From assembly GCF_003144035.1 (NCBI RefSeq), contig NZ_QFWT01000002.1, positions 124,001 through 188,000 on the forward strand: a stretch of DNA of 64,000 nucleotides. The letters are read 5' to 3'. The first letter of the stretch is position 1; each line of letters starts with the position of its first letter. The notes under the pieces are model-generated. The model ran no database searches. It saw nothing but the letters and a program-made list of their open reading frames with translations, and was not told where the DNA came from. The translations under genes were made by a program, and so were the position numbers. This stretch comes from Vibrio albus (GTDB lineage: Bacteria > Pseudomonadota > Gammaproteobacteria > Enterobacterales > Vibrionaceae). This document shows, one piece after another, positions 7,880 to 17,463 of this stretch.

Positions 7880-8557
7880 ATGAGTCAATCACCAGATCTA
7901 AAAGGTAGCAGTTTTACCTTATCTGTGCTGCACCTGTTTAATAACGATATATCAGAAACCTTAGCCTACCTTGATGAGAAAGTGGCCAAGGCTCCTTCTT
8001 TTTTTACGTCAGCACCTGTCGTACTGAATATTACAAAAGTTGAGGGAGACATTGATTTCACAAAGCTGAAACAAGGTATCCTTAATATCGGGATGATTCC
8101 GGTAGGCGTCACAGGCAGTAAAGATAAACGCACACAAAACCTTGCAAAAGAAGCCGGGCTTGCCATTATGTCAGCGGCCAAATCACCCTCTCAGGCTCCC
8201 GCAGACATGGAGCCGGTTAAAGTGATTCATACTCCCGTTCGCTCCGGGCAACAAATTTACGCCAAGAATGGCGATCTGGTGATACTTAACCACATCAGTG
8301 CCGGAGCCGAGGTGATTGCCGATGGCAGCATTCATATCCATGGTACCCTGAGAGGCCGGGCAATAGCGGGAGCGAGCGGACAAAAAGCGGCAAAAATTAT
8401 TTGCAATGATTTACAGGCTGAGCTGGTGTCTATTGCGGGAAATTACTGGCTCAGTGATCAAATTAAAGATGAATTCTGGCAGAAGAAAGTAATGCTCTCT
8501 TTGGCGTCTGATGAAGAGCAAAACGATGTCCTTTCTTTCCAGGCTTTAAACATATAA
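7880..8557 (+). CDS. minC: Septum site-determining protein MinC
   Basis: MinC blocks FtsZ polymers away from midcell and is brought to the membrane by MinD. The 225-residue product has an N-terminal FtsZ-inhibiting domain (about 1-105), a Pro/Ala linker, and the C-terminal beta-helix that dimerises and binds MinD ([17 protein letters not shown], then [13 protein letters not shown]). I place the start at ATG 7880 because [14 protein letters not shown] matches MinC proteins; the frame is open 33 bp further upstream. First gene of minCDE, 14 bp before minD. Confidence 0.95.
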   Translation: MSQSPDLKGSSFTLSVLHLFNNDISETLAYLDEKVAKAPSFFTSAPVVLNITKVEGDIDFTKLKQGILNIGMIPVGVTGSKDKRTQNLAKEAGLAIMSAAKSPSQAPADMEPVKVIHTPVRSGQQIYAKNGDLVILNHISAGAEVIADGSIHIHGTLRGRAIAGASGQKAAKIICNDLQAELVSIAGNYWLSDQIKDEFWQKKVMLSLASDEEQNDVLSFQALNI

Positions 8558-8571
8558 GAAGGATAAAAAAG

Positions 8572-9384
8572 ATGGCACGCATTATTGTGGTCACGTCAGG
8601 AAAAGGCGGTGTTGGTAAGACAACATCCAGTGCCGCTATTGCTTCAGGACTTGCACTAAAAGGTAAAAAAACCGCAGTTATCGACTTTGATATCGGACTG
8701 CGTAACCTCGATCTTATCATGGGCTGTGAACGCCGCGTTGTATATGACTTTGTCAATGTCATCAATGGTGAGGCGACACTGAATCAGGCCTTAATTAAGG
8801 ATAAACGTACTGATAACTTGTTTATCCTTCCAGCTTCTCAAACCCGGGATAAGGACGCACTGACCAAAGACGGTGTACAGCGCGTACTGGAAGAGCTTGA
8901 CGAAATGGGATTTGAGTTCGTTATCTGTGACTCTCCGGCGGGTATTGAGCTGGGCGCACTGATGGCTCTGTACTTCGCGGACGAAGCGATTGTAACCACT
9001 AACCCGGAAGTGTCCTCTGTAAGGGATTCGGATCGCATACTGGGCATTCTGGACTCAAAATCACGCCGGGCAGAACTGGGCCTGGAACCGGTAAAACAGC
9101 ACCTTCTGCTGACAAGGTATAACCCTGGCCGGGTAAACCTGGGTGAGATGCTAAGTGTGGAAGACGTTGAAGAAATTCTGCATATCAAACTACTGGGCGT
9201 CATTCCTGAAAGTCAGGCGGTACTGAATGCTTCAAACAAAGGTGTCCCGGTGATTTTTGATGATAACTCTGACGCCGGACAAGCCTATGACGATACCGTA
9301 GAGCGTCTTTTAGGAGAAGAAGCTGATTTTCGCTTCCTGACAGAAGAGAAAAAAGGCCTGTTTAAACGACTATTCGGAGGATAA
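8572..9384 (+). CDS. minD: Septum site-determining ATPase MinD
   Basis: MinD is the membrane ATPase that oscillates between poles and carries MinC. The 270-residue product starts with the deviant Walker A KGGVGKTT (residues 11-18), has [13 protein letters not shown] and the Walker B region [11 protein letters not shown], and ends with the amphipathic membrane-targeting helix GLFKRLFGG. Ribosome-binding site GAAGG precedes the ATG, and minE follows one base after the stop. Confidence 0.97.
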   Translation: MARIIVVTSGKGGVGKTTSSAAIASGLALKGKKTAVIDFDIGLRNLDLIMGCERRVVYDFVNVINGEATLNQALIKDKRTDNLFILPASQTRDKDALTKDGVQRVLEELDEMGFEFVICDSPAGIELGALMALYFADEAIVTTNPEVSSVRDSDRILGILDSKSRRAELGLEPVKQHLLLTRYNPGRVNLGEMLSVEDVEEILHIKLLGVIPESQAVLNASNKGVPVIFDDNSDAGQAYDDTVERLLGEEADFRFLTEEKKGLFKRLFGG

Positions 9385-9385
9385 T

Positions 9386-9649
9386 GTGTCATTACTTGAA
9401 TTTTTCCGTCCTCAGAAAAAAGCATCGGCCTCAATGGCAAAAGAGCGCCTGCAGATCATTGTTGCAGAAAGACGAAGCCAGTCTTCCAGCTCGCCTTCGT
9501 ATCTTCCTCAACTGAAAGAAGACATTCTTCAGGTTCTGGCCAAATATGTAGAAGTTGATCCGTCAATGGTGAATGTTGCTCTGGAGCAAACCGATGACGA
9601 CCTGTCCGTGCTGGAGCTAAATGTAAAGCTGCCAGACGAAGAGAAGTAA
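9386..9649 (+). CDS. minE: Cell division topological specificity factor MinE
   Basis: MinE stimulates MinD ATPase and drives the pole-to-pole oscillation that restricts MinC to the poles. The 87-residue product opens with [12 protein letters not shown] (membrane-binding start), then [13 protein letters not shown], the MinD-contact helix, and the dimer domain [13 protein letters not shown]. The start codon is GTG, one base after the minD stop, with minD's AGGAG serving as ribosome-binding site. Confidence 0.96.
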   Translation: MSLLEFFRPQKKASASMAKERLQIIVAERRSQSSSSPSYLPQLKEDILQVLAKYVEVDPSMVNVALEQTDDDLSVLELNVKLPDEEK

Positions 9650-9681
9650 ACGGATTCATACCATATAACTGGTATACAAAT

Positions 9682-9711
9682 AAAAACCCCACTCAATTGA
9701 GTGGGGTTTTT
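9682..9711. terminator. Bidirectional terminator between minE and the BCCT carrier gene
   Basis: A perfect stem AAAAACCCCACTCAA / TTGAGTGGGGTTTTT with practically no loop beyond the central AATT. It has A and T runs on both sides and serves both convergent transcripts. Confidence 0.88.
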
Positions 9712-9732
9712 CTATTCTGCTACTATCAGAAA

Positions 9733-11310
9733 TTACCGGGTAAAGCGTTCTGTACTCATACCCTTAATCAGGCTGACACACATCAGCAGCAGGATCACGG
9801 TGAACGGCAGAGCCGTTGAAATCGCCCCGGCCTGCAAGGCCTGAATGGCTTCAGTACCACCAATCCAGAGCAGAGCTGCTGCGATAGAGCCTTCCATTAC
9901 TGCCCAGAATACTCGCTGAGGTACCGGTGCATCAATTTTACCACCCGCGGTGATACTATCGATAACCAGAGAACCGGAGTCCGATGATGTAATAAAGAAC
10001 ACCAGAACCAGAATAACAGCAACAATGGATAGCACGGTTCCAAACGGTAAGACATCAAATGCCTGGAACATCGCCAGCGGCACATCAGTCAGGCCGTTCA
10101 GGCCAAGCTCACCAACACCATTAATGACCTGATCCAGAGCAACACCACCGAACACAGACATCCAGATGATAGTTACCGCTGTTGGTACCAGTAGTACCGC
10201 CGTAATGAATTCACGTACAGTACGGCCTTTAGAGACACGAGCGATGAACATACCTACAAATGGTGACCATGAAATCCACCACGCCCAGTAGAATACCGTC
10301 CAGCCCTGGAACCAGGCTTCGTCAGTACGGCCATGCGGGTTACTCAGAGGAATGATATTTTCAATATACGCCATTAGCGTTGTAGGAATAGACCCCAGAG
10401 CAACGGCATAACAGATCAGAGCAACCAGAATAAGCAGCAAGAAAGCCACAATCATGTTGATGTTACTCAGCAGTTTTACACCACCTTCGATACCACGTAC
10501 TACCGATAACGTTGCCAGAGCCGTCACACCAATAATAACGATAATCTGTAAACCGATACCCGCATCAATACCAAATACATGATGGATACCACTGGCCGCC
10601 TGTTGAGCACCAAGACCAAGTGATGTGGCCAGGCCGAACAGAGTAGCAACTACCGCCAAAATATCAACAACATGCCCCGCCCATCCCCAGGCACGGTCAC
10701 CAAGTAAAGGATAAAAAATGGAACGGATAGATAGTGGTAATCCTTTATTGTAAGCGAAGAAGGCCAGAGACAGAGCTACAACGCCATAAATAGCCCATGG
10801 ATGAAGCCCCCAATGGAACATGGTCGCCCCCAGAGCCAGCTTAGCAGCTTCGGGCGTATTCGCTTCCACACCAAGAGGCGTTTCATACCAGCCAGTATAA
10901 TAGGCAACGGGCTCTGCCACGCTCCAGAACATTAATCCGATTCCCATACCAGCGGCAAATAGCATTGCCAGCCAAGATACATAGGAATGATCAGCAACTG
11001 CACTTTCCCCCCCCAGGCGAATCTTACCAAATGGCGAGACCACTAATATCAGGCAGAAAAGAACAAAAATATTACCTGACCAGATAAACAGCCAGTCAAA
11101 TGAACCTATAATCTGCCACTTAATTCCGTCCAGAACAGACTTTGCTGAATCAGCATCACTCACCAGAGTAGCAACAAGGAAAAGCAGAATTAACCCTGCA
11201 CTGATCCCAAACACCGGGTTGTGAACATCAAAGCCCCACTTCTGAATATTATCTTGTCCGACAGTATAGTCCGTACTGTCTATACTGTATTTATCGACAC
11301 CTTTAGTCAT
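9733..11310 (-). CDS. BCCT-family glycine betaine/choline-type transporter
   Basis: This inner-membrane carrier of 525 residues has about 12 transmembrane segments. BCCT signatures are GMGIGLMFWSVAEP in TM3-4 and the aromatic block WTVFYWAWWISWSPF followed by VGMFIARVSKGRTVREF. Members import betaine, choline, carnitine, ectoine or DMSP by Na+ or H+ symport. The short N-terminus and lack of a long C-terminal tail resemble BCCT carriers of vibrios rather than BetP. The ATG at 11310 is preceded by GAGGAAAA; the longest frame starts at 11322. It is divergent from a cosR-like regulator and close to proXWV, so it belongs to an osmoprotectant-uptake cluster. Substrate cannot be told from sequence. 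Confidence 0.92.
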   Translation of the reverse strand: MTKGVDKYSIDSTDYTVGQDNIQKWGFDVHNPVFGISAGLILLFLVATLVSDADSAKSVLDGIKWQIIGSFDWLFIWSGNIFVLFCLILVVSPFGKIRLGGESAVADHSYVSWLAMLFAAGMGIGLMFWSVAEPVAYYTGWYETPLGVEANTPEAAKLALGATMFHWGLHPWAIYGVVALSLAFFAYNKGLPLSIRSIFYPLLGDRAWGWAGHVVDILAVVATLFGLATSLGLGAQQAASGIHHVFGIDAGIGLQIIVIIGVTALATLSVVRGIEGGVKLLSNINMIVAFLLLILVALICYAVALGSIPTTLMAYIENIIPLSNPHGRTDEAWFQGWTVFYWAWWISWSPFVGMFIARVSKGRTVREFITAVLLVPTAVTIIWMSVFGGVALDQVINGVGELGLNGLTDVPLAMFQAFDVLPFGTVLSIVAVILVLVFFITSSDSGSLVIDSITAGGKIDAPVPQRVFWAVMEGSIAAALLWIGGTEAIQALQAGAISTALPFTVILLLMCVSLIKGMSTERFTR

Positions 11311-11713
11311 TTTTCCTCTCATGGTTCTTTACCACAAATACAATTCACTTTATTTAATTGCACAAGTCATTTGTACTCGTGGCATTTTTATAAAGTGCTC
11401 GTTTTTTTATACTACCAGCCGCAATCAAAAGCTCAACCCGAAGCTCAAACTTCACTCAAAAACACAGTAAAAACATTTGCAAGCGAATATATTCTAGTCA
11501 ACAAAGAAGCAAACAACAAATCACAGCTACTTTGTCATCAAATAATTTCAACCCAATATATCTCGCGAAACCAACCAGTTCGAACGCATAACTCCACCTC
11601 TGCAGATAAATTATCTAAATTTTGTGGATTTCCCTCTTTTAAATGAAAGAAAAGTCAGTTACCGTCACGTCAATTTGTATTCAATCCCCTCAACCAATAA
11701 ACGGAGTCATTAA
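11311..11713. other. Divergent regulatory region between the BCCT carrier and cosR-like genes
   Basis: This AT-rich gap of about 400 bp should hold the promoters of both neighbours. The 10-mer ATTTGTACTC (11369-11378) recurs before proX at 12576-12585 and may be part of a shared operator. I see no credible gene; a 141-codon open frame across it runs antisense into the carrier gene and has no family look. Confidence 0.45.
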
Positions 11714-12196
11714 TTGGAAAAACATGAAGAAGTCTTAATATCACTCAGACAGATAATAAGGGCTATTGATTTACACTCTAAAAAACTAAGTAAAGAGTCA
11801 GGGTTGACGGGACCGCAACTGCTTTTGATGCGCTCAATTCGAGAGCTTGGACAAGTGACAATTAAAGAGCTTTCTAAGCACACCAATATGAGTCCTGCCA
11901 CTGCAACCACTATTCTGGACAGACTGGAGCGCAACGGACACGTTGAAAGGGTCAGAAGCCAAACAGACAAGCGTAAAGTCCATGCTCATCTAACAGAGCA
12001 GGGAGCAGACTTGCTTCGTACAGCGCCTTTACCGCTACAAGAAAACTTCATTAACAAATTCCAGAACCTGGAAGAGTGGGAGCAAAGCCTGTTACTGTCT
12101 TCTGTGCAAAGAATCGCCAGCATGATGAATGCGGAATCGTATGATGTAGCGCCTGTTCTTGAACTGGGGAATATCGCAGATCCCGGAAAACACTAG
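11714..12196 (+). CDS. cosR: MarR-family regulator, CosR-like (compatible-solute regulator)
   Basis: This 160-residue dimeric winged-helix repressor has the core GLTGPQLLLMRSIREL, the recognition region HTNMSPATATTILDRLERNG and the wing RVRSQTDKRKVHAHLT. The size and setting match CosR of Vibrio, a MarR protein next to an osmolyte carrier that represses compatible-solute synthesis and uptake at low salinity. I choose the TTG at 11714: ACGGAG lies 7 nt upstream and no in-frame ATG occurs nearby. It is divergent from the BCCT gene and upstream of proXWV, so both are likely targets. The assignment to CosR rests on recalled similarity and neighbourhood. Confidence 0.78.
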   Translation: MEKHEEVLISLRQIIRAIDLHSKKLSKESGLTGPQLLLMRSIRELGQVTIKELSKHTNMSPATATTILDRLERNGHVERVRSQTDKRKVHAHLTEQGADLLRTAPLPLQENFINKFQNLEEWEQSLLLSSVQRIASMMNAESYDVAPVLELGNIADPGKH

Positions 12197-12649
12197 TTTA
12201 CTCACTTTATCTTGCTAGTTAACTTTCAGCTCCCTTTCCTTTTCAAGGGAAGGGATATTTTATGCCTGACTAAAATAGTTCATCTTCGTCGATATTTCCT
12301 CCTGGAAAGTTCAATGTCAGCCCAACAAGCCAATTCATTAGACCTAAAAACAAAATTTTCTTACTGACTACCCAGTGTTTCAACCAACGATTCACCTTTT
12401 GATACAATCCAATAGAGCCAATTCATATCTCCAGATCATGGAATTACATAAAAACATATAATATTCAATAGATTAATAATGAAATTATCATTGATAATCA
12501 TATTAATACCCCTATCTCAGCCCCCCGTTCTTATCTTCTTTTTAATCACAGGAAATATTACTAACAGTTCTAATTATTTGTACTCTAAAAAATAATTAGT
12601 TAATCTATTGTGCGTGATAACACAAAAAGAACCTAAAGGAAGGACCTTT
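12197..12649. other. Intergenic region upstream of proX with inverted repeats
   Basis: About 450 bp, very AT-rich and without a gene. A stem-loop at 12232-12254 probably ends the cosR-like transcript. Two inverted repeats lie nearer proX: ATTATC-ATT-GATAAT (12484-12498) and a perfect 10-bp arm pair CTAATTATTT / AAATAATTAG (12570-12579 / 12590-12599, 10-nt spacer). They are candidate operators of the osmotic regulator. Confidence 0.5.
12232..12258 (+). terminator. Possible terminator after the cosR-like gene
   Basis: A 10-bp stem CCCTTTCCTT / AAGGGAAGGG (one T-G pair) with a 3-nt loop is followed by an imperfect T run, 36 bp past the stop codon. Confidence 0.5.
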
Positions 12650-13633
12650 ATGAAACTTAAATTAGCTTCACTTTTGATGGTTGCGGGCTTTGGTGCTCAG
12701 GCCAGTGAATGTGGAACTGTCACTATCGCCGATATGAACTGGAACTCTGCCAGCCTTATCGCCAATATTGACCGTTTCATTCTTGAAGCAGGGTATGGTT
12801 GTGATGCTGAGCTTGTTCCGGGCGACACCATGGCAACGGCCACATCGATGATCGAAAAAGGTCAACCGGATATTGCGCCAGAGCTTTGGACAAACGCTGT
12901 CCAGGAAGCAGTGAAAAAAGGCGTCGATGAAGGACGTATTGACTATGTCGGTCATTCTCTGGTTGATGGGGGTGAAGAAGGCTTCTGGCTTCCGGCTTAT
13001 CTGGTTGATAAATACCCTGAGCTAAAAACCATCGAGGGTGTGAAACAACATCCGGAACTGTTTGAACACCCAGAAGATCCTGAAGCAGGTGGATTCTATA
13101 ACTGTCCTGCCGGCTGGGGCTGTCAAATTTCTGCCGGTAACCTATTCAATGCTCTGAAACTGGATGAGGCAGGTTTTAAGCTTGTTGATCCTGGTTCAGC
13201 AGCAGGACTTTCCGGTTCTCTGGCAAAAGCCTATGAACGAGGTGAAGGCTGGTTCGGGTACTACTGGGCCCCAACGGCGATTCTTGGCAAGTACAACATG
13301 GTTAAAGTAGATTTCGGTGTTAAAGCAGACAAAGAAGAATACTTACGCTGTACCAGCGTTGACGGCTGCCCTGACCCAAAAGTAAACGCCTATCCACCAT
13401 CCCCAGTATATACCGTGGTAACCAAAGAGTTTGCCAACAAAGGCTCAGATATGCTGGGCTATCTGAATAAGCGTGGTTTCACCAATGCCGATATGAACCA
13501 GCTTCTGGCGTGGATGGAAGACGAACAGGCGAACTCCGAAGATGCGATGTTCTACTTCCTGGAAACCTATCCTGAAGTATGGAAAGCATGGGTACCGGCA
13601 TCGGTAGCAGAAAAAGTAGAAGCAGAGCTGTAA
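12650..13633 (+). CDS. proX: Glycine betaine/proline ABC transporter, periplasmic substrate-binding protein
   Basis: This is the binding component of a ProU-type osmoprotectant importer, 327 residues with signal peptide KLASLLMVAGFGAQA. The mature part reads CGTVTIADMNWNSASLIANI, then WTNAVQEA, GWGCQISAGNLF and the aromatic GWFGYYWAPTAIL, features of the OpuAC fold where Trp/Tyr residues cage the quaternary ammonium group. ATG 12650 has AAAGGAAGG upstream; the frame is open to 12608. It is first in the order X-W-V, whereas E. coli proU is V-W-X. A stem-loop follows before proW. Confidence 0.92.
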   Translation: MKLKLASLLMVAGFGAQASECGTVTIADMNWNSASLIANIDRFILEAGYGCDAELVPGDTMATATSMIEKGQPDIAPELWTNAVQEAVKKGVDEGRIDYVGHSLVDGGEEGFWLPAYLVDKYPELKTIEGVKQHPELFEHPEDPEAGGFYNCPAGWGCQISAGNLFNALKLDEAGFKLVDPGSAAGLSGSLAKAYERGEGWFGYYWAPTAILGKYNMVKVDFGVKADKEEYLRCTSVDGCPDPKVNAYPPSPVYTVVTKEFANKGSDMLGYLNKRGFTNADMNQLLAWMEDEQANSEDAMFYFLETYPEVWKAWVPASVAEKVEAEL

Positions 13634-13671
13634 GGCCTCGTTTCTCCCCCTTCTCTCATCAATATCTTTAA

Positions 13672-13702
13672 AAAGAGTAGCCCGCTACGGGTTACTCTTT
13701 CT
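13672..13702 (+). terminator. Intercistronic stem-loop (attenuator) between proX and proW
   Basis: The stem AAAGAGTAGCCCG / CGGGTTACTCTTT (13 bp, one G-T pair, 3-nt loop) ends in a short T run. Such hairpins after binding-protein genes usually stop part of the transcripts and protect the upstream mRNA, giving more ProX than ProW and ProV. Confidence 0.65.
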
Positions 13703-13719
13703 TACCCGAGGAATTAAAA

Positions 13720-14616
13720 ATGGCTGATAGTTGGTTAAGCAGCTTTCCCGAAATGGATCGTTCTGGTTTACGAATGATTCGCAAAACTCTGGACGGTGCC
13801 TATAAAAGCTTTTCCCGAGAATATGGCAACGTGATTGAATCGTTTTTCGATCCTCTCCAGTCCTTTCTTATCTGGTTTGAAAAGCTGTTACTGGATACCC
13901 CTTGGTGGATCATTCTCATTATCCTGACCGGCCTTGTTTATGTCGCCAGCCGCTCTGTAAAAATGGCCGCTGCGTGCGTGGTTTCTCTACTGGTGATCGG
14001 CTACTTTGGCATGTGGGAAGATACCATGCGGACTCTCAGTATCATCACAGTCTGTACCTTTATCGCGATCGTTGTCGGAATACCGATAGGCATAGCCATG
14101 GCTCGCTCGAACAGAACTCAGGCAATCATTACCCCACTGCTGGATATCATGCAAACCATGCCCGCTTTTGTTTACCTGATACCCGTCGTTATGCTGCTGG
14201 GCATCGGTAAAATACCCGGTCTGATTGCTGTAGTGATCTATGCTATCCCTCCCGTCATCCGCCTGACCAACCTTGGGATCCGTCTGGTGGACAAAGAGGT
14301 GATGGAAGCGGCTACGGCATTTGGTGCCAGCAAGTGGCAACGCCTGGTCGGAGTTCAGCTGCCTTTAGCCACCCCAACCATTATGGCCGGTATCAACCAA
14401 ACCATTATGATGGCGCTGTCTATGGTGGTTATCGCCTCGATGATCGGTGTTAAAGGGCTTGGTCAACCTGTTCTGAAGGCGATCAGCAATCAGTATTTCA
14501 CTCTGGGTCTGCTTAATGGCCTGGCTATTGTTGCGCTGGCTATTATTATCGACCGTGCCTCACAGGCCTACGGAAAACGGATCCAGGCACACTTAGGAGA
14601 CCAGAAACATGACTAA
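13720..14616 (+). CDS. proW: Glycine betaine/proline ABC transporter permease
   Basis: The 298-residue inner-membrane permease of the BPD_transp_1 family has an N-terminal extension with two hydrophobic segments and a core of about five more. The ATPase-contact loop is seen in KEVMEAATAFGASKWQRLVGVQLPL written here in part as EAATAFGASKWQ. DIMQTMPAFVYLIPVVMLLG is typical of ProW. GAGG before the ATG is the ribosome-binding site, and the end overlaps proV by 8 bp. Confidence 0.93.
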   Translation: MADSWLSSFPEMDRSGLRMIRKTLDGAYKSFSREYGNVIESFFDPLQSFLIWFEKLLLDTPWWIILIILTGLVYVASRSVKMAAACVVSLLVIGYFGMWEDTMRTLSIITVCTFIAIVVGIPIGIAMARSNRTQAIITPLLDIMQTMPAFVYLIPVVMLLGIGKIPGLIAVVIYAIPPVIRLTNLGIRLVDKEVMEAATAFGASKWQRLVGVQLPLATPTIMAGINQTIMMALSMVVIASMIGVKGLGQPVLKAISNQYFTLGLLNGLAIVALAIIIDRASQAYGKRIQAHLGDQKHD

Positions 14617-15856
14617 GCCACTTATTGAAGTTTCAGGGCTGTATAAAGTCTTTGGCAATACTCCGGAAAAAGTGATGCCTAAAGTTAAAGAAGGTTTGAG
14701 CAAAAATGAAATCCTGGATCAAACCGGGCATACCGTCGGCCTGAAAGACATCAATCTGCACATTAACAGAGGTGAGATTTTCGTCATTATGGGCCTGTCC
14801 GGCTCAGGCAAATCTACGTTGATCCGCCACTTCAACCGCCTTATCGACCCGACAGAGGGACAGATACTGGTTGAGGGCACTGACGTTATGAAGCTAAGCC
14901 CGAAAGAGCTGCAGGAATTCCGCCGCCATAAAATGTCGATGGTCTTTCAGCGCTTTGGGTTACTGCCACACCGAAAGGTTATTGATAATGTCGCTTACGG
15001 GCTGGAAATTCAGAATGTCGACAAAAACACGCGCCTGGAAAAAGCAACTGAATGGCTGGACACTGTTGGGCTGAAAGGTTACGAAGATCAGTACCCTTCC
15101 CAACTTTCCGGTGGTCAGCAGCAGCGTGTGGGGCTGGCTCGCGCACTCTGTACTGACGCCGAAATCCTGCTGATGGATGAAGCATTTTCGGCACTTGATC
15201 CGCTTATCCGCAGTGAAATGCAGGATCAACTGGCAGAACTGCAAGAGAAACTGCACAAGACGATCATCTTTATCACCCACGATCTGGACGAAGCACTGCG
15301 TCTGGGTGACCGGATTGCCATTCTGAAAGACGGTGTTCTGGTTCAGCAGGGCACACCTGATGATATTCTGCTTAACCCGGCAGATGACTACGTGGAAGCC
15401 TTTGTTAAAGACGTAAACCGGGCACGGGCTCTGAACGTTGAAACGGTAATGCAGCCACCGGCGATGCGTATTACGGCGGAAACCATCAATGATGCTCTGG
15501 CACAAATGAAAAAATCAGCACATGACTACGGTTACCATATTACGGATGAAGGGTATCAGGGTGTCATTACTCAGGATAGCCTCGAAGAAGCGGTCAATGG
15601 AAACAGCTCACAAGAGATTGGTGACCATCTGTATGAAGACGTGCCAGTTATTTCTCCGGACTCCGCGATTGAAGAAGTACTGACAGAAAGTATCGCGTCA
15701 GACTACTCTCTTCCGGTTGTCGATGAAGACGGTAACCTGAAAGGTTCTCTGGAGCGAGAAGCGGTCGCTGATATCTTCTCTGATAAAGAAGAGGAGACAG
15801 AAGAAGAAAAGTCTGATGACGACTCAGACAAAGAGTCAGACTCTGACAAAAAATAA
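14609..15856 (+). CDS. proV: Glycine betaine/proline ABC transporter ATP-binding protein with CBS domains
   Basis: The 415-residue ATPase of the ProU type has the usual long N-terminal segment (LYKVFGNTPEKVMP), Walker A GLSGSGKST, signature LSGGQQQRVGLARAL, Walker B LLMDEAFSALDP and switch HDLDEALRL. Two CBS repeats follow (about 275-390), which in OpuA and ProU sense ionic strength or nucleotides. The last 27 residues are almost only Glu, Asp, Ser and Lys, an acidic tail that could take part in osmotic sensing. The gene overlaps proW and ends before a strong terminator. Confidence 0.93.
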   Translation: MTKPLIEVSGLYKVFGNTPEKVMPKVKEGLSKNEILDQTGHTVGLKDINLHINRGEIFVIMGLSGSGKSTLIRHFNRLIDPTEGQILVEGTDVMKLSPKELQEFRRHKMSMVFQRFGLLPHRKVIDNVAYGLEIQNVDKNTRLEKATEWLDTVGLKGYEDQYPSQLSGGQQQRVGLARALCTDAEILLMDEAFSALDPLIRSEMQDQLAELQEKLHKTIIFITHDLDEALRLGDRIAILKDGVLVQQGTPDDILLNPADDYVEAFVKDVNRARALNVETVMQPPAMRITAETINDALAQMKKSAHDYGYHITDEGYQGVITQDSLEEAVNGNSSQEIGDHLYEDVPVISPDSAIEEVLTESIASDYSLPVVDEDGNLKGSLEREAVADIFSDKEEETEEEKSDDDSDKESDSDKK

Positions 15857-15893
15857 GAAAAGAAAGACAGCTATAAGTCCTTCTAGTTAACTA

Positions 15894-15931
15894 AAAAAGG
15901 TCGCTAGTGATTATCACCCAGCGACCTTTTT
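15894..15931. terminator. Bidirectional terminator between proV and yfcL
   Basis: The stem AAAAAGGTCGCT / AGCGACCTTTTT encloses an inner stem GTGA / TCAC. A and T runs flank both sides. Confidence 0.85.
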
Positions 15932-15955
15932 ATTCGTCTCAGCTAAACAGAACGG

Positions 15956-16219
15956 TTACAGATTTTGTTGTAAATCCTTCCAGAGATCAGATACCACCTG
16001 CTGATCGGCCGGAGAAAGCTCATTCCGGGTTTCATCCAGGCTCTGATCAATACGCTTTTTCAGCTCGTTTATATCATCAATGCCTTCTGCTTCACACGCG
16101 GCAGCAGACAACGAGATATGTCCGCGAAGGTATCCACCGGCGAAAAGTTCATCATCCGATGCCTTCTCTACCCTGCTATCAATTTTTTCCAGAAGCTGTT
16201 CTTCAAACTCTACAATCAT
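15956..16219 (-). CDS. yfcL: YfcL family protein
   Basis: This 87-residue acidic helical protein opens MIVEFEEQLLEKID and contains ASDDELFAGGYLRGH, diagnostic of YfcL, then LSPADQQVVSDLW. Function unknown. In E. coli yfcL belongs to the same neighbourhood (aroC, prmB, smrB, sixA), which is largely preserved here. Confidence 0.9.
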   Translation of the reverse strand: MIVEFEEQLLEKIDSRVEKASDDELFAGGYLRGHISLSAAACEAEGIDDINELKKRIDQSLDETRNELSPADQQVVSDLWKDLQQNL

Positions 16220-16262
16220 ACTGTTCTCTGATTAAACTATTTTTATTAAGCGGTTTTGTTCA

Positions 16263-17348
16263 CTAAATAACCGGGGTTTCTGTATGAACACCCTGATTCT
16301 GACCACGGTGACGCAGCAGATGGTCCATCAACACAATCGCCAGCATTGCTTCTGCAATCGGTACTGCGCGGATACCCACACATGGGTCATGACGCCCTTT
16401 TGTGATCAGCTGTGTTGGCTCGCCGGTCTTAGTAATCGTTTCTCCCGGAACCGTGATACTGGACGTTGGCTTAAGAGCAATATTCGCCACAATATCCTGT
16501 CCGGAAGAGATACCGCCCAAGATGCCACCGGCATGGTTACTGGTAAACCCTTGCGGGGTCAGCGGATCACGATGCCGGCTGCCTTTCTGGCTTACGACAT
16601 CAAAACCGTCACCGATTTCCACACCTTTTACTGCGTTAATTCCCATCAGTGCATGTGCAATATCGGCATCCAGACGGTCAAACACAGGTTCGCCAAGGCC
16701 AACCGGCACATTGGTCGCAACCACTTGCAACTTCGCACCGATAGAATCGCCTTCTTTTTTCAGATCGCGGATAAGCTGATCAAATGCCTCTACCTTATCC
16801 ACGTCCGGACAGAAAAAGGCATTATTTTCAATCTCAGCCCAGTCCACCTTACCGATAGAGATATCCCCCATCTGAGACAGATAGGCACGAATTTCGACAC
16901 CAAATTCTTGTTTCAGGTATTGCTTAGCGATACCACCAGCGGCAACACGCATAGCCGTTTCACGTGCCGATGAACGTCCACCTCCGCGATAATCGCGGTT
17001 ACCATACTTCTGATGGTAAGTGTAATCCGCGTGACCCGGACGGAACTTATCTTTAATCTCCGAGTAATCTTTGGAGCGCTGATCCGTGTTCTCAATCAAC
17101 AGACCAATAGACGTACCCGTCGTCTTACCTTCAAATACACCAGAAAGAATTTTGACTTCATCCGGTTCCCGGCGCGCCGTGGTATAACGGGACGTTCCCG
17201 GGCGACGACGATCCAAATCCTTTTGCAAATCAGCTTCAGTAATTTCAAGACCCGGAGGACAACCGTCTACGATGCAGCCCAGTGCGAGACCGTGACTTTC
17301 ACCAAACGTTGTCACCCGAAAGTGTTGACCTATACTATTTCCTGCCAT
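16263..17348 (-). CDS. aroC: Chorismate synthase
   Basis: AroC converts EPSP to chorismate using reduced FMN, the last step of the shikimate pathway. The 361-residue length is standard. Signatures are [43 protein letters not shown] and [16 protein letters not shown] 115-bp gap separates it from prmB upstream, and yfcL follows. The order prmB-aroC is conserved in enterobacteria and vibrios. Confidence 0.97.
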   Translation of the reverse strand: MAGNSIGQHFRVTTFGESHGLALGCIVDGCPPGLEITEADLQKDLDRRRPGTSRYTTARREPDEVKILSGVFEGKTTGTSIGLLIENTDQRSKDYSEIKDKFRPGHADYTYHQKYGNRDYRGGGRSSARETAMRVAAGGIAKQYLKQEFGVEIRAYLSQMGDISIGKVDWAEIENNAFFCPDVDKVEAFDQLIRDLKKEGDSIGAKLQVVATNVPVGLGEPVFDRLDADIAHALMGINAVKGVEIGDGFDVVSQKGSRHRDPLTPQGFTSNHAGGILGGISSGQDIVANIALKPTSSITVPGETITKTGEPTQLITKGRHDPCVGIRAVPIAEAMLAIVLMDHLLRHRGQNQGVHTETPVI

Positions 17349-17463
17349 TTTGTCCTCAGTGTCACTCTATTCTAAGAGTCATTTTTCTGTAATTTTTCGT
17401 GCGCTCATAGTCTCTTTATAACGAACACTTGTAAAGCCCTAAGAAGGGGGAATTTCCCGGGAC

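Noticed and set aside
11221..11646. 141-codon open frame in the BCCT/cosR gap
   Set aside because: It overlaps the carrier gene antisense, contains no recognisable features and covers the divergent promoter region.
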